Assembly: GCA_009837395.1 (NCBI GenBank)
Contig: VXTP01000030.1
Coordinates: forward strand, 83,211 to 147,210
Reading direction: 5' to 3'
DNA: 64,000 nt
Source: Gemmatimonadota bacterium
Lineage (GTDB): Bacteria; JAAXHH01
Below the pieces are notes generated by a model that was not told the DNA's origin, searched no databases, and worked only from the letters and a program-made list of their open reading frames with translations. Position numbers and translations under genes: made by a program. Shown here piece after piece: positions 1-7,495 of the stretch; within the stretch, counting starts at the first letter, position 1; each line of letters opens with the position of its first letter.

Positions 1-5
1 CATCC

Positions 6-725
6 CTACCGGCCTTCCTGTCGCAGGCATTCTTCGACGGCCTCCCGCGCCTGCTCGGCCAACCCGCGCCGGTCCTTCGTCGTATAGCCATCGGTCGCGA
101 TGGGCCTGCCAATGCGCACGGCGACCTGCGCGTCCGGCCGGATTCTCATGCTGCCGCGCACGAGGATGTCGAAGCTGCCGCAAATCCCTACGGGCACGAC
201 GGGCACGCCGGATTCTATGGCCAGCAGGAAAGCGCCGGCCTTGAAGGGCTGCAGTTCTCCGGTCCGTGTTCTCGTGCCTTCCGGGAAGACCACCGCGGGG
301 AATCCTTCCCTGATCTGCCGGGCCGCCTTCTTGAGACTCCGCATGGCTTTCTTCGGGTTGGTTCGGTTGATGCTGATATAGCCGGCCAGCCGCATGCACC
401 ATCCCAGGACCGGTATGTGGAACAGGGAATCCTTGGCAATGATCCTGAACTGGATGGGCAGCGAACCGAACAGGATGGGTATGTCCGCCGCGCTCGCATG
501 ATTGGAGACCAGCACGCACGGCTGCCCTTCGGGGATGTTGTCCAGCCCTTCGAGGCGGACCGGCACGCGGCCCACCCACAACAGAGTTCGCGCCCACCAG
601 CGGGCGAACCAGTGTACCAGGCGTCCCGAGGGATTGAACGGGGACAGCAACATGGCCGACAGCCCGAACAACAGGGTGAAGACCAGCACGCTGATGATCT
701 GAAGGATGGAATAGGCTGCGGTCAC
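6..725 (-). CDS. plsC: 1-acyl-sn-glycerol-3-phosphate acyltransferase (PlsC family)
   Basis: Transfers an acyl chain to lysophosphatidic acid at the inner membrane to make phosphatidic acid. The HX4D motif NHASAAD (residues 75-81) and the FPEGTRT substrate motif (147-153) are present after an N-terminal hydrophobic segment (about 5-27). The frame stays open upstream to a TTG at 779, but a TATAAT on this strand at 785-790 would place transcription start near that TTG, so I prefer GTG 725 (239 aa, normal family length). An ATG at positions 3-1, two bases past the stop, may begin the next leftward gene. Family call is firm; the start is not. Confidence 0.85.
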   Translation of the reverse strand: MTAAYSILQIISVLVFTLLFGLSAMLLSPFNPSGRLVHWFARWWARTLLWVGRVPVRLEGLDNIPEGQPCVLVSNHASAADIPILFGSLPIQFRIIAKDSLFHIPVLGWCMRLAGYISINRTNPKKAMRSLKKAARQIREGFPAVVFPEGTRTRTGELQPFKAGAFLLAIESGVPVVPVGICGSFDILVRGSMRIRPDAQVAVRIGRPIATDGYTTKDRRGLAEQAREAVEECLRQEGR

Positions 726-784
726 GCGGTCACCGGACTCGTTAGTTTCGGATGAACGGGGGGCGCCTCCCGGCTTCAAACCGG

Positions 785-790
785 ATTATA
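785..790 (-). promoter_or_regulatory. putative -10 box for the acyltransferase gene
   Basis: TATAAT on the minus strand, about 60 bases upstream of GTG 725. The matching -35 region is poor (CTGGTT at 17 bases), so this rests on the -10 match alone. Confidence 0.3.
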
Positions 791-919
791 ACCCAATCGC
801 CAGAAAAAACCAGTGTCATTTGTCTGATGTCCCGGACAACCGAAGGGTCGCGTATCGACTTCAGACCGCGGCATGCGAGAATGGCAGTTTTCTTCCGACT
901 ATTGGGTTAGTGACCAGGT

Positions 920-2404
920 ATGAAAGCACATGCTGAAACAGGTAATATGCTTCAAATCGCCGATTCGGATATCGCAGAAGCGCTCATCTGGCATCTGTGG
1001 CAGAAGGGACTGTCGCGGACGGGGCGGACGGGGCGGACCGGAAGTCTCCGGCTCACCGACGGCCGGACACTCAGGATCTATCATCCCGGCACCTTGAATC
1101 CCGACAGCGGCCCCGATTTCCTCCAGGCGGTCCTGTCCTTCGGACCCGGGAAGCGCCTCAGGGGAGACGTGGAAATCCATATCAGACCCGCCGACTGGCA
1201 GCGGCACGGCCATACGAGCGACCCGCTCTACAACAATGTCTTGCTGCACGTCGTCCTGTGGCACGACGAGAAGCTTCCGGCCGTCAGGAAGCAGAACGGG
1301 CAGTACGTCCCCACGCTGGTGTTATCCGAGCACCTCAGGCACGGCCTGGACCGGATACGAAAACAATACCGGCTAAAAACGGAGGACCCGGCCCCTGCCA
1401 GCTACCCCTGCCAGAGCCTGATGAAACAGCTGTCGGTCGAGCGCGTACATGCGTTGCTGGACCGGAAGGGATCCGACCGTTTTCGGAAGAAGGCGGCGGA
1501 AATGTCCGGAAGGATGGAACAGGTTTCCGCGGAACAGACGCTCTATGAGTTCGCCATGCGGGCCGCGGGTTACACGAAGAATGCCGATGCCTGCCAGTCG
1601 CTTGCCCGGCGCCTGCCCCTGGCGGCGATCCGCGCCCTGATCGGCACGGGGAACGGCCATCGCATCATCGATCTGCAGGCCTTGCTTTTCGGGGCAGCCG
1701 GGCTGCTGCCCTCACAGCGGCTTTCCTATAGCGGTGAAGTCCCAGACGACCCGTACGTCAGGGAAATTGAAACACGCTGGGAAGCTTTCCGCCCGTCCAT
1801 TCCCACCCGTCCCATGTGGGAACATGACTGGTTGTTTTTCCGGCTGAGACCCTTTAACTTCCCCACGGTCCGGCTGGCCGCCATGAGCTATTTCATCGCG
1901 TCGGGCCTGCGGGATGGCCTGGACACGCTGATCGCCGGCCCGATGAACGCCGGCGCCGGCCGGGGACCCGTCGCCTTGCTTCGGCAGACTGCGCGGAAGC
2001 TCGAGGAAATGATCCGGCCGCTGCCCGGCGACTACTGGTTGAAACACACAGTGTTCGGGGAGACCTCGCGAACTGCGCGCAAAGCGCTGATCGGCCGCGA
2101 CCGGCAGCGGGGCATGATGGTCGACGTAGTCCTTCCATTCATCTACGCCGTGGCCGACCGGGACAGCCAGTCGGACCGGATGAACGTCGTCCGGGAAATG
2201 TACGCCGGTTACGGCCGGCAGGCCAACAACAGCGTGATCCAGGCGATGACGAACCTGCTTTTCATCGATACACCTGAAAAAAAGGCCTCCATCGACCGGG
2301 CCGTCCTCCAACAGGGGCTGTTGCAGATCGATTTCGAGACCTGCCGCAACAAGGACTGCGGCCAATGCGTGATGAACGGTTCGACGCACTTCACGCGGAG
2401 TTGA
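920..2404 (+). CDS. DUF2851 family protein
   Basis: A 494-aa soluble protein of unknown function. The HIRPADWQRHG and YNNVLLHVV segments in the first quarter and the terminal cysteine cluster CxxxxCGQC are what I recognise as DUF2851, a family common in Bacteroidota and relatives. Residues 33-41 read RTGRTGRTG, encoded by a 9-bp tandem repeat that looks like a local expansion. An internal ATG at 947 is an alternative start, since neither has a strong ribosome-binding site. The gene runs divergently from the acyltransferase and is followed six bases later by a small hypothetical gene, probably cotranscribed. Confidence 0.8.
   Translation: MKAHAETGNMLQIADSDIAEALIWHLWQKGLSRTGRTGRTGSLRLTDGRTLRIYHPGTLNPDSGPDFLQAVLSFGPGKRLRGDVEIHIRPADWQRHGHTSDPLYNNVLLHVVLWHDEKLPAVRKQNGQYVPTLVLSEHLRHGLDRIRKQYRLKTEDPAPASYPCQSLMKQLSVERVHALLDRKGSDRFRKKAAEMSGRMEQVSAEQTLYEFAMRAAGYTKNADACQSLARRLPLAAIRALIGTGNGHRIIDLQALLFGAAGLLPSQRLSYSGEVPDDPYVREIETRWEAFRPSIPTRPMWEHDWLFFRLRPFNFPTVRLAAMSYFIASGLRDGLDTLIAGPMNAGAGRGPVALLRQTARKLEEMIRPLPGDYWLKHTVFGETSRTARKALIGRDRQRGMMVDVVLPFIYAVADRDSQSDRMNVVREMYAGYGRQANNSVIQAMTNLLFIDTPEKKASIDRAVLQQGLLQIDFETCRNKDCGQCVMNGSTHFTRS
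1016..1042 (+). repeat. 9-bp tandem repeat in DUF2851 gene
   Basis: Two exact copies of CGGACGGGG followed by a third degenerate copy, encoding RTGRTGRTG. Period 9 keeps the reading frame. Confidence 0.7.
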
Positions 2405-2410
2405 ACAAAC

Positions 2411-2686
2411 ATGGCGAACCCGGAAGGCGTCGAATGCAGGGCGGAATTCAAAGGCCATGAAATCAGGGCGTTCAGCACCTGGACCCAGGACGCCCGGCTT
2501 TACGTCGACGGAGTCTGCAGGGACCGCAGCATCCGCCGCGTGTCGCTGCGGAAAACGTGCATTCTAAGTACGAATCTGCGGATCGGCACCGACGAACACC
2601 GCGTGGAAGTGTTTGCCAAAGCGCTGTTGAGCGTTAGATTGCAGTTGCGAATTGACGGCAGGCAGGTAGCCGGTGAGGTTTTCTAG
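2411..2686 (+). CDS. small hypothetical protein
   Basis: A 91-aa protein I do not recognise. It begins MANPEGVECRAEFKGHEI and alternates short hydrophobic and charged stretches (RLYVDGVCRDRS, VSLRKTCIL), suggesting a small beta-rich fold. It has no signal peptide or membrane segment. It starts six bases after the DUF2851 stop, and the end of that gene and the next gene are on the same strand, which supports it being a real operon member. Function unknown. Confidence 0.6.
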   Translation: MANPEGVECRAEFKGHEIRAFSTWTQDARLYVDGVCRDRSIRRVSLRKTCILSTNLRIGTDEHRVEVFAKALLSVRLQLRIDGRQVAGEVF

Positions 2687-2767
2687 GTAACGACGGACGA
2701 TCCGAACTCGAAAACGGGCCGGAACAAGGACTTGCGGAAAGGATATTTACAAGCGCGGGAGGAGAAA

Positions 2768-3589
2768 ATGCCGGAGACGCAGTGGATGACCTTGATGGAA
2801 ACTGCGGACATGATGAAGAGGTTGCCCGACCAGGTGACGCAGATGTGCGAAGACGGCAAGCTGGAATACTACATGCAAGACGGCAGGTACTTCGTGTCCA
2901 AAGAATCCATCGACCTGTTCATGCATCCGCCGATCGACCAACCTGAGCCGGCGATTCCTGATTCGAACGGTACACCGCGACGTCAGTACGGCCGGGCGCC
3001 TCAGGACATCGAGCCATCACCGGAGTCTTCCTCCGAATCGCAAGCCGTAAACGGTCCGGACGAGTTGAACGCCGCTGGCGGTTCAGTGCCTGAAGACGAC
3101 ATGGCAGAAACGCCCGGACGCGGCGACGAAGTCGTGGAAGCGGCCGAAGAGGCGCAGCTCGCGGAAGGACTTGAGGCGGAAGGCGCGGTAACGGCGGAAG
3201 ACGCGCAGCCCGAGGACGACCTTGCGGACGAGTCGGCGGACGAGCCGCCGGACACGAAAGATCAGGCGGAATCGGAAGCCGTGCAGCCCGTGGACGACCT
3301 TGCGGTCACGGATCACGAGGAAACGGTCGAAGACCTGGTGGAAGCCGTGGAAGATGTGCAGCCCGCGGTAGCCGCGGAGGATTCCGGCGAACCCGATGAA
3401 AGGGCGGCGGAGATACTCGCCGACCTGCGCGCCGCGCTCTCCAGACATGCCCGGGAACACCAGGCCTTTTGCGATGAGATCGCCGCCCTGGCGGACGCCC
3501 TTGAAAGCACGCTTTCGCACGACGGCGACAAGACGAGCGAACTGACCCGGGAGATCTCGAGTCTCCTGGCGCGGTACACCCGGCGGTAG
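2768..3589 (+). CDS. acidic protein with N-terminal excisionase/MerR-like HTH and C-terminal coiled coil
   Basis: A 273-aa protein in three parts. Residues about 6-52 resemble a helix-turn-helix excisionase-type domain (TLMETADMMKRLP, then a YYMQDGRYFVSKESIDLF wing). Residues about 60-210 are a very acidic Glu/Asp/Ala linker with a repeated QPxDDLA element. Residues about 216-273 are heptad-like and probably helical. I chose ATG 2768 because GGAGGAG lies just upstream; the frame extends to 2732 without such a site. It may bind DNA and tether something through the long linker, but no function can be assigned. Confidence 0.6.
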   Translation: MPETQWMTLMETADMMKRLPDQVTQMCEDGKLEYYMQDGRYFVSKESIDLFMHPPIDQPEPAIPDSNGTPRRQYGRAPQDIEPSPESSSESQAVNGPDELNAAGGSVPEDDMAETPGRGDEVVEAAEEAQLAEGLEAEGAVTAEDAQPEDDLADESADEPPDTKDQAESEAVQPVDDLAVTDHEETVEDLVEAVEDVQPAVAAEDSGEPDERAAEILADLRAALSRHAREHQAFCDEIAALADALESTLSHDGDKTSELTREISSLLARYTRR

Positions 3590-3597
3590 CGGCAGCT

Positions 3598-4566
3598 TTA
3601 GCCGCAGGAGATGTCCAGGTTTTCGAGGGCTTCCCGCAGGGCTTCCCGGTGGGCCTCGTCCCGCCTGAGGGGGTTGTCGGGCAGTACGTAGTCCGTGGGG
3701 TACCAGCCGCGCATCTTCTTCACCATGGCCGCACTGTGCTTGTAGGCCGGCACGGGTGGCTGGAACGCGACCCGTCCCAGGAACTCCATCCGGTTCCCCA
3801 GGTCGTGGTACCGCGCGAGTTCGCCATCACGCAAGGCATCCGCGAGTTCCCGGAACTTGTCGGGCATGAAGGTCGCGATACCCAGCAGCGCGTCGCTTCC
3901 GTTGAAGATCATGGAGGCGAAATCGTAGTCGTTCCCCGTGTACAGCTTCTTTCCGATTCGATGGACCTTCCGCAGCAGCACCCATTCCATGGAAGGATCC
4001 AGGGACGAATGTTTCGCGCCCTCCCACTTGTCCCCGGCCAGGATCTCGATCAGCGCGTCATCCGGGAACATCCAGCCGTTCGGCGCGAAGACCGGGCTCA
4101 GTTCAAATGCCTTCAAGTCGCCGCGGGAGGCTTCGGCCAGCCCCTCATAGACGCGGACCACGGTAGCGGCATCCGCGTCTTTCAAACGCTCGGTCTGGAA
4201 TACGATCGGACTCGCGCCGTAATGGTTCTCCAGCTGCTCTATCTTGGCCTGGTACGCGCGGATGATGTCCTCGATACCGTCTCCCTGGATCTCGTCCTCC
4301 ACGTAGACACCCGCTGTAAAAGCCCGCCCGTTCATGACTTCCCGCGTCGTTTCCAGCCCCCTGACCTGATCCTCCAGCGTGCAGTGGTTGATCTGGTAGG
4401 TATCCATGAGCACCGCGGGTTCTATCCCGTGTTCCGCGGTTCTTTCCAGGTCCCGGGCGAAGACTTCGAAGTCGATTTTACCCGCTTCGCTCACGGGTAC
4501 GGACAACGCCGCGATGGTATGAGGCGCGCGGCCGAGCCCCCTGGGCGTATTCAGTGATGCTTCCAT
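3598..4566 (-). CDS. dihydrodipicolinate synthase/N-acetylneuraminate lyase family protein
   Basis: A 322-aa TIM-barrel class I aldolase-type protein. Lys185 in WEGAKHSS sits where the Schiff-base lysine is expected and precedes a helix beginning SLDPSMEW. True DapA is close to 290 aa and has other motifs, so this is more likely a catabolic lyase or dehydratase acting on a sugar acid or related keto acid; the substrate cannot be read. A strong AAGGAGAGG precedes ATG 4566. It lies 42 bases downstream of endonuclease III on the same strand and may be read through from that operon. Confidence 0.75.
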   Translation of the reverse strand: MEASLNTPRGLGRAPHTIAALSVPVSEAGKIDFEVFARDLERTAEHGIEPAVLMDTYQINHCTLEDQVRGLETTREVMNGRAFTAGVYVEDEIQGDGIEDIIRAYQAKIEQLENHYGASPIVFQTERLKDADAATVVRVYEGLAEASRGDLKAFELSPVFAPNGWMFPDDALIEILAGDKWEGAKHSSLDPSMEWVLLRKVHRIGKKLYTGNDYDFASMIFNGSDALLGIATFMPDKFRELADALRDGELARYHDLGNRMEFLGRVAFQPPVPAYKHSAAMVKKMRGWYPTDYVLPDNPLRRDEAHREALREALENLDISCG

Positions 4567-4608
4567 TGATGCCTCTCCTTCATTAGACCGGATACGCGAT
4601 TTGCACTG

Positions 4609-5268
4609 TCATCTGTGTTTCTCCACGCCGACCTGTTCACAAAAGGGCGACAGGCGGCAGCGGCTGCAGAAGGGCGAAACGGGCTTGCACAGGTTCTGGC
4701 CATACATGACGAGCAGGTCATTATACCGGATCCAATATTCGGAAGGCAACTTTTCTCTCAGGGCGAATTCCGACTGGTCCGAATTCCGGGTGGCGATATA
4801 CCCCCAGCGGTTGGAGATGCGGTGCACGTGGGTGTCGACGCAGATACCCGGCTTTCCGTACCCGATCGTGACCACGAGGTTCGCCGTCTTCCTGCCTACG
4901 CCGGGCAGCGTGACCAGCGTGTCGATCTCGTCCGGCACGATACCCCCGTACTCCTCCACGAGGATCTTGCAGATCTGCAGGATGTTGCGCGCCTTCGTGG
5001 CATGGAAGCCCACGGGATAGATGGCGCGGTCCACGGTTTCTTCGGGCAGTTCCTGCATGGTCTCGGGCGTGTCGGCCAGCCCGAAGAGCCGCTCGCAGGC
5101 CTCCGCGGTCGTCTCGTCCTTCGTCCGGAGGCTGAGCACGGTGCCGATCAGGATGCGGAACGGATCGCGCCGGGTCTGCTCGGCCACCAGCGTCAACGCC
5201 GTTTCGGTCCACCTTGAAGTCTCGTCCTCCAGGATGGCAATCACCCAGTGAATATCCCGGTCTTTCAT
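4609..5268 (-). CDS. nth: endonuclease III (base excision repair DNA glycosylase/AP lyase)
   Basis: A 219-aa enzyme that removes oxidised pyrimidines and cleaves the abasic site. The helix-hairpin-helix LPGVGRKTAN (121-130) carries catalytic Lys127, and Asp145 lies in CVDTHVHR. Four cysteines (194, 201, 204, 210) have the canonical C-x6-C-x2-C-x5-C spacing of the [4Fe-4S] loop. The frame is open far upstream, but ATG 5268 overlaps the stop of the preceding ubiX gene as ATGA and gives normal family length, so translation is probably coupled. Residue matches make this call secure. Confidence 0.95.
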   Translation of the reverse strand: MKDRDIHWVIAILEDETSRWTETALTLVAEQTRRDPFRILIGTVLSLRTKDETTAEACERLFGLADTPETMQELPEETVDRAIYPVGFHATKARNILQICKILVEEYGGIVPDEIDTLVTLPGVGRKTANLVVTIGYGKPGICVDTHVHRISNRWGYIATRNSDQSEFALREKLPSEYWIRYNDLLVMYGQNLCKPVSPFCSRCRLSPFCEQVGVEKHR

Positions 5269-5888
5269 TCCGCGGACTCCCCTTCGCCGGATGGCGCGTC
5301 CCAGGGGGTAAAGAGGCTCTGTTCGATGCCGAGCAGGTTCAGCACCCGTCCTGCTATGAAGTCGGCCAGATCGTCGAAACTGGAAGGCTTCTGGTAAAAC
5401 GCCGGCATGGCCGGCACGATGCGGGCGCCCGCCTCCGCGGCGGCGAGCAGGTTGCGCAAGTGGATGACGTTCAGGGGCGTTTCCCGGGGTACCAGCACGA
5501 GGGGCCGGGCCTCCTTGAGCGTGACGTCCGCGGCCCGCTCGATCAGGGAGGAAGAGGTGCCGTGGGCAATAGCTGACAGCGTCTTCATGGAGCACGGTAT
5601 GACGACCATTCCGTCGGTACGCACCGACCCGCTTGCGATCGATGCCGCCAGGTCCCCGATCTTGAATTCCGTGAGCGTGCCCTTCCTCACCTGGTCGCCG
5701 TAGAGGCCGGCCAGTCCGTCCTGCAGGTCGCCGCCCGTTCCCAGACCGGTTTCTTCCCTGAGTACGTACCGGCCGAAGCCGGACAGCACGACGCTGACCC
5801 GGTGGCCGCCGGACAACAGCGCGCGCAGGAGCCGGAGCGCGTACAGTCCGCCGCTGGCGCCGGTGACGGCGACGATGACATGTTTCAT
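5265..5888 (-). CDS. ubiX: flavin prenyltransferase UbiX
   Basis: A 207-aa UbiX/Pad1-family enzyme that attaches a dimethylallyl group to FMN, making the cofactor used by UbiD-type decarboxylases. The FMN-binding start VTGASGGLYALRLL (8-21), the central SGSVRTDGMVVIPCSMKT region and the PLNVIHLRNLL segment are all present. It overlaps nth and the methyltransferase gene by four bases (ATGA) on either side. With a UbiA and UbiE homologue upstream its likely role is ubiquinone or futalosine-route menaquinone synthesis. No UbiD partner lies in this window. Confidence 0.92.
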   Translation of the reverse strand: MKHVIVAVTGASGGLYALRLLRALLSGGHRVSVVLSGFGRYVLREETGLGTGGDLQDGLAGLYGDQVRKGTLTEFKIGDLAASIASGSVRTDGMVVIPCSMKTLSAIAHGTSSSLIERAADVTLKEARPLVLVPRETPLNVIHLRNLLAAAEAGARIVPAMPAFYQKPSSFDDLADFIAGRVLNLLGIEQSLFTPWDAPSGEGESAE

Positions 5889-6598
5889 GACCGCTTTTCC
5901 CCCCAGTAGACCGTGGCCACCCCCAGCGTGAGGTCACGCCAGCCCGTATCCACGAAACCCGCGTCCTCCATGAGCGTTCTGAAACGGTCCCGCTCCGGGA
6001 ACGCTTCCACTGATACCTGAAGGTACCGGTAAGCGTCCGCGTCTCCCGAGACCACGCCGCCGATCCAGGGTATGGCATGCGCGGCGTAGAGCCGGTACAA
6101 CTGGCGAATCACCGGATAACGGGGTACGGAAAGCTCCAGTACCACCAGCCTGCCCCCGGGCTTCAGCACGCGCCGGATGCACCGCAGGCCCGCGGCGCGG
6201 TCGGTGAAGTTGCGCACGCCGAAGGCCACCATTGCGCCGTCGAAGACCCCGGACCTAAGGGGCAGGGCTTCGGCGCTTCCCCCGACGAACCGGATGGCCC
6301 GCCGCTCGGGATGCGCCGATTTCTTCCGGCCGATCCGCATCATCCCCGTTGCGGCGTCCACCCCAACGATCAACCGCGGTTTCCGCCGGCCTTTCAGCGC
6401 TTCCAGCGCCAGGTCGCCGGTGCCGATGCCCACGTCGAGCAGCAGGTCTTCCGCGGACGCGTCCAGCGTGCGGACCGCGGCCCTGCGCCACCGGACATCG
6501 CCATATCCGCTCAGCAGGCGGTTGAGCAGGTCGTACCGGTGCCCGATGCGATCGAACATGCGCCGGATGTGCCGGGACTTTTCGTCTGCGGTACTCAT
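5885..6598 (-). CDS. ubiE: demethylmenaquinone/ubiquinone methyltransferase (MenG/UbiE)
   Basis: A 237-aa SAM-dependent C-methyltransferase acting late in quinone synthesis. The opening MFDRIGHRYDLLNRLLS is the classic UbiE/COQ5 N-terminus, motif I is DVGIGTGD (55-62), and motif GVRNFTDRAAGL follows. The frame stays open to 6754, but ATG 6598 matches the family start and overlaps the prenyltransferase stop as ATGA. With an apparently MqnP-like UbiA next to it, the product is more likely menaquinone than ubiquinone; that choice is inference. Confidence 0.93.
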   Translation of the reverse strand: MSTADEKSRHIRRMFDRIGHRYDLLNRLLSGYGDVRWRRAAVRTLDASAEDLLLDVGIGTGDLALEALKGRRKPRLIVGVDAATGMMRIGRKKSAHPERRAIRFVGGSAEALPLRSGVFDGAMVAFGVRNFTDRAAGLRCIRRVLKPGGRLVVLELSVPRYPVIRQLYRLYAAHAIPWIGGVVSGDADAYRYLQVSVEAFPERDRFRTLMEDAGFVDTGWRDLTLGVATVYWGEKRS

Positions 6599-7485
6599 AT
6601 CGGCCACAGGATATCGCCCAGCAGGAAAACGAAAAATACGACACTGACCAGGCCATTCGTGTTGAAGAAGGCGACATCGATCTTCGATAGGTCGTCCGCC
6701 TTGACGAGCGTGTGTTCGTAGACCAGCATCCCGGTCGCCAGTACGGTGCCGCACAGATAAAGCGCGTGCAGATCGAAAACCTGATGGACGGCCAGCAGGA
6801 ACACGACCGTGGCCGCGTGAAGCAGGCGGGCCGCCACCAAAGCCGGCCGGATCCCGAAGCGGCGGGGTATCGAGTGGACGCCCTGCGCGACGTCGAATTC
6901 GTAGTCCTGGCAGGCGTATATTATATCAAAGCCCGCCACCCAGGTCAACACGGCCGCCGCCAGCCAGATCGGTTCGAAATCGAAGGTGCCGGTCACGGCG
7001 ATCCACGCCCCCACCGGAGCGATGGCGAGGGAAAGGCCCAGGACCAGGTGGGTGGCCCAGGTGAAGCGTTTGAAATAGGAGTACGACAGGATCACTAGCA
7101 GGGCGAGGGGCGACAGCTGGAAGCACAGTTCGTTCAGCTGGTAGGCGGAAAAGACGAACAGCGCGCAGCACGCACCCACGATGATGGCGACGGTGCGGGG
7201 CGCGATCCGTCCCGTCGGCAACGCCCGGTCCCGCGTGCGGGGATTCTTCCCGTCCATCACACGGTCAGCGAGCCGGTTGAATCCCATGGCGGCGCTCCGG
7301 GCGGACACCATGGCGATGACGATCCACACCAGTTGCAGCCCTTCGATCCCATAACTCCGGGCGGCCAGGGCTACGCCGGCCAAAGCGAAGGGCAGCGCAA
7401 ATACGCTGTGGGATAGCTTTATCATCTTGCCGAATACGACCACGGATCCGATCGCGGACAGGGACGATGACATATTCTGGTTCAT
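6595..7485 (-). CDS. UbiA-family prenyltransferase (MqnP-like)
   Basis: A 296-aa integral membrane prenyltransferase with roughly eight hydrophobic helices. The first metal-diphosphate motif N70-xxx-D74-xxx-D78 (NRLADRVMD) is followed by NPRTRDRALP, and the second is YACQDYEFD. The MGFNR-D-NPRT form is the one I associate with MqnP of the futalosine menaquinone pathway as well as bacterial UbiA, so I give no gene symbol. Start ATG 7485 lies 11 bases beyond the dinG-like stop; ATG 7473 is an alternative. It is coupled to the downstream methyltransferase by an ATGA overlap. Confidence 0.85.
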   Translation of the reverse strand: MNQNMSSSLSAIGSVVVFGKMIKLSHSVFALPFALAGVALAARSYGIEGLQLVWIVIAMVSARSAAMGFNRLADRVMDGKNPRTRDRALPTGRIAPRTVAIIVGACCALFVFSAYQLNELCFQLSPLALLVILSYSYFKRFTWATHLVLGLSLAIAPVGAWIAVTGTFDFEPIWLAAAVLTWVAGFDIIYACQDYEFDVAQGVHSIPRRFGIRPALVAARLLHAATVVFLLAVHQVFDLHALYLCGTVLATGMLVYEHTLVKADDLSKIDVAFFNTNGLVSVVFFVFLLGDILWPI

Positions 7486-7495
7486 ACTGTGCAAC

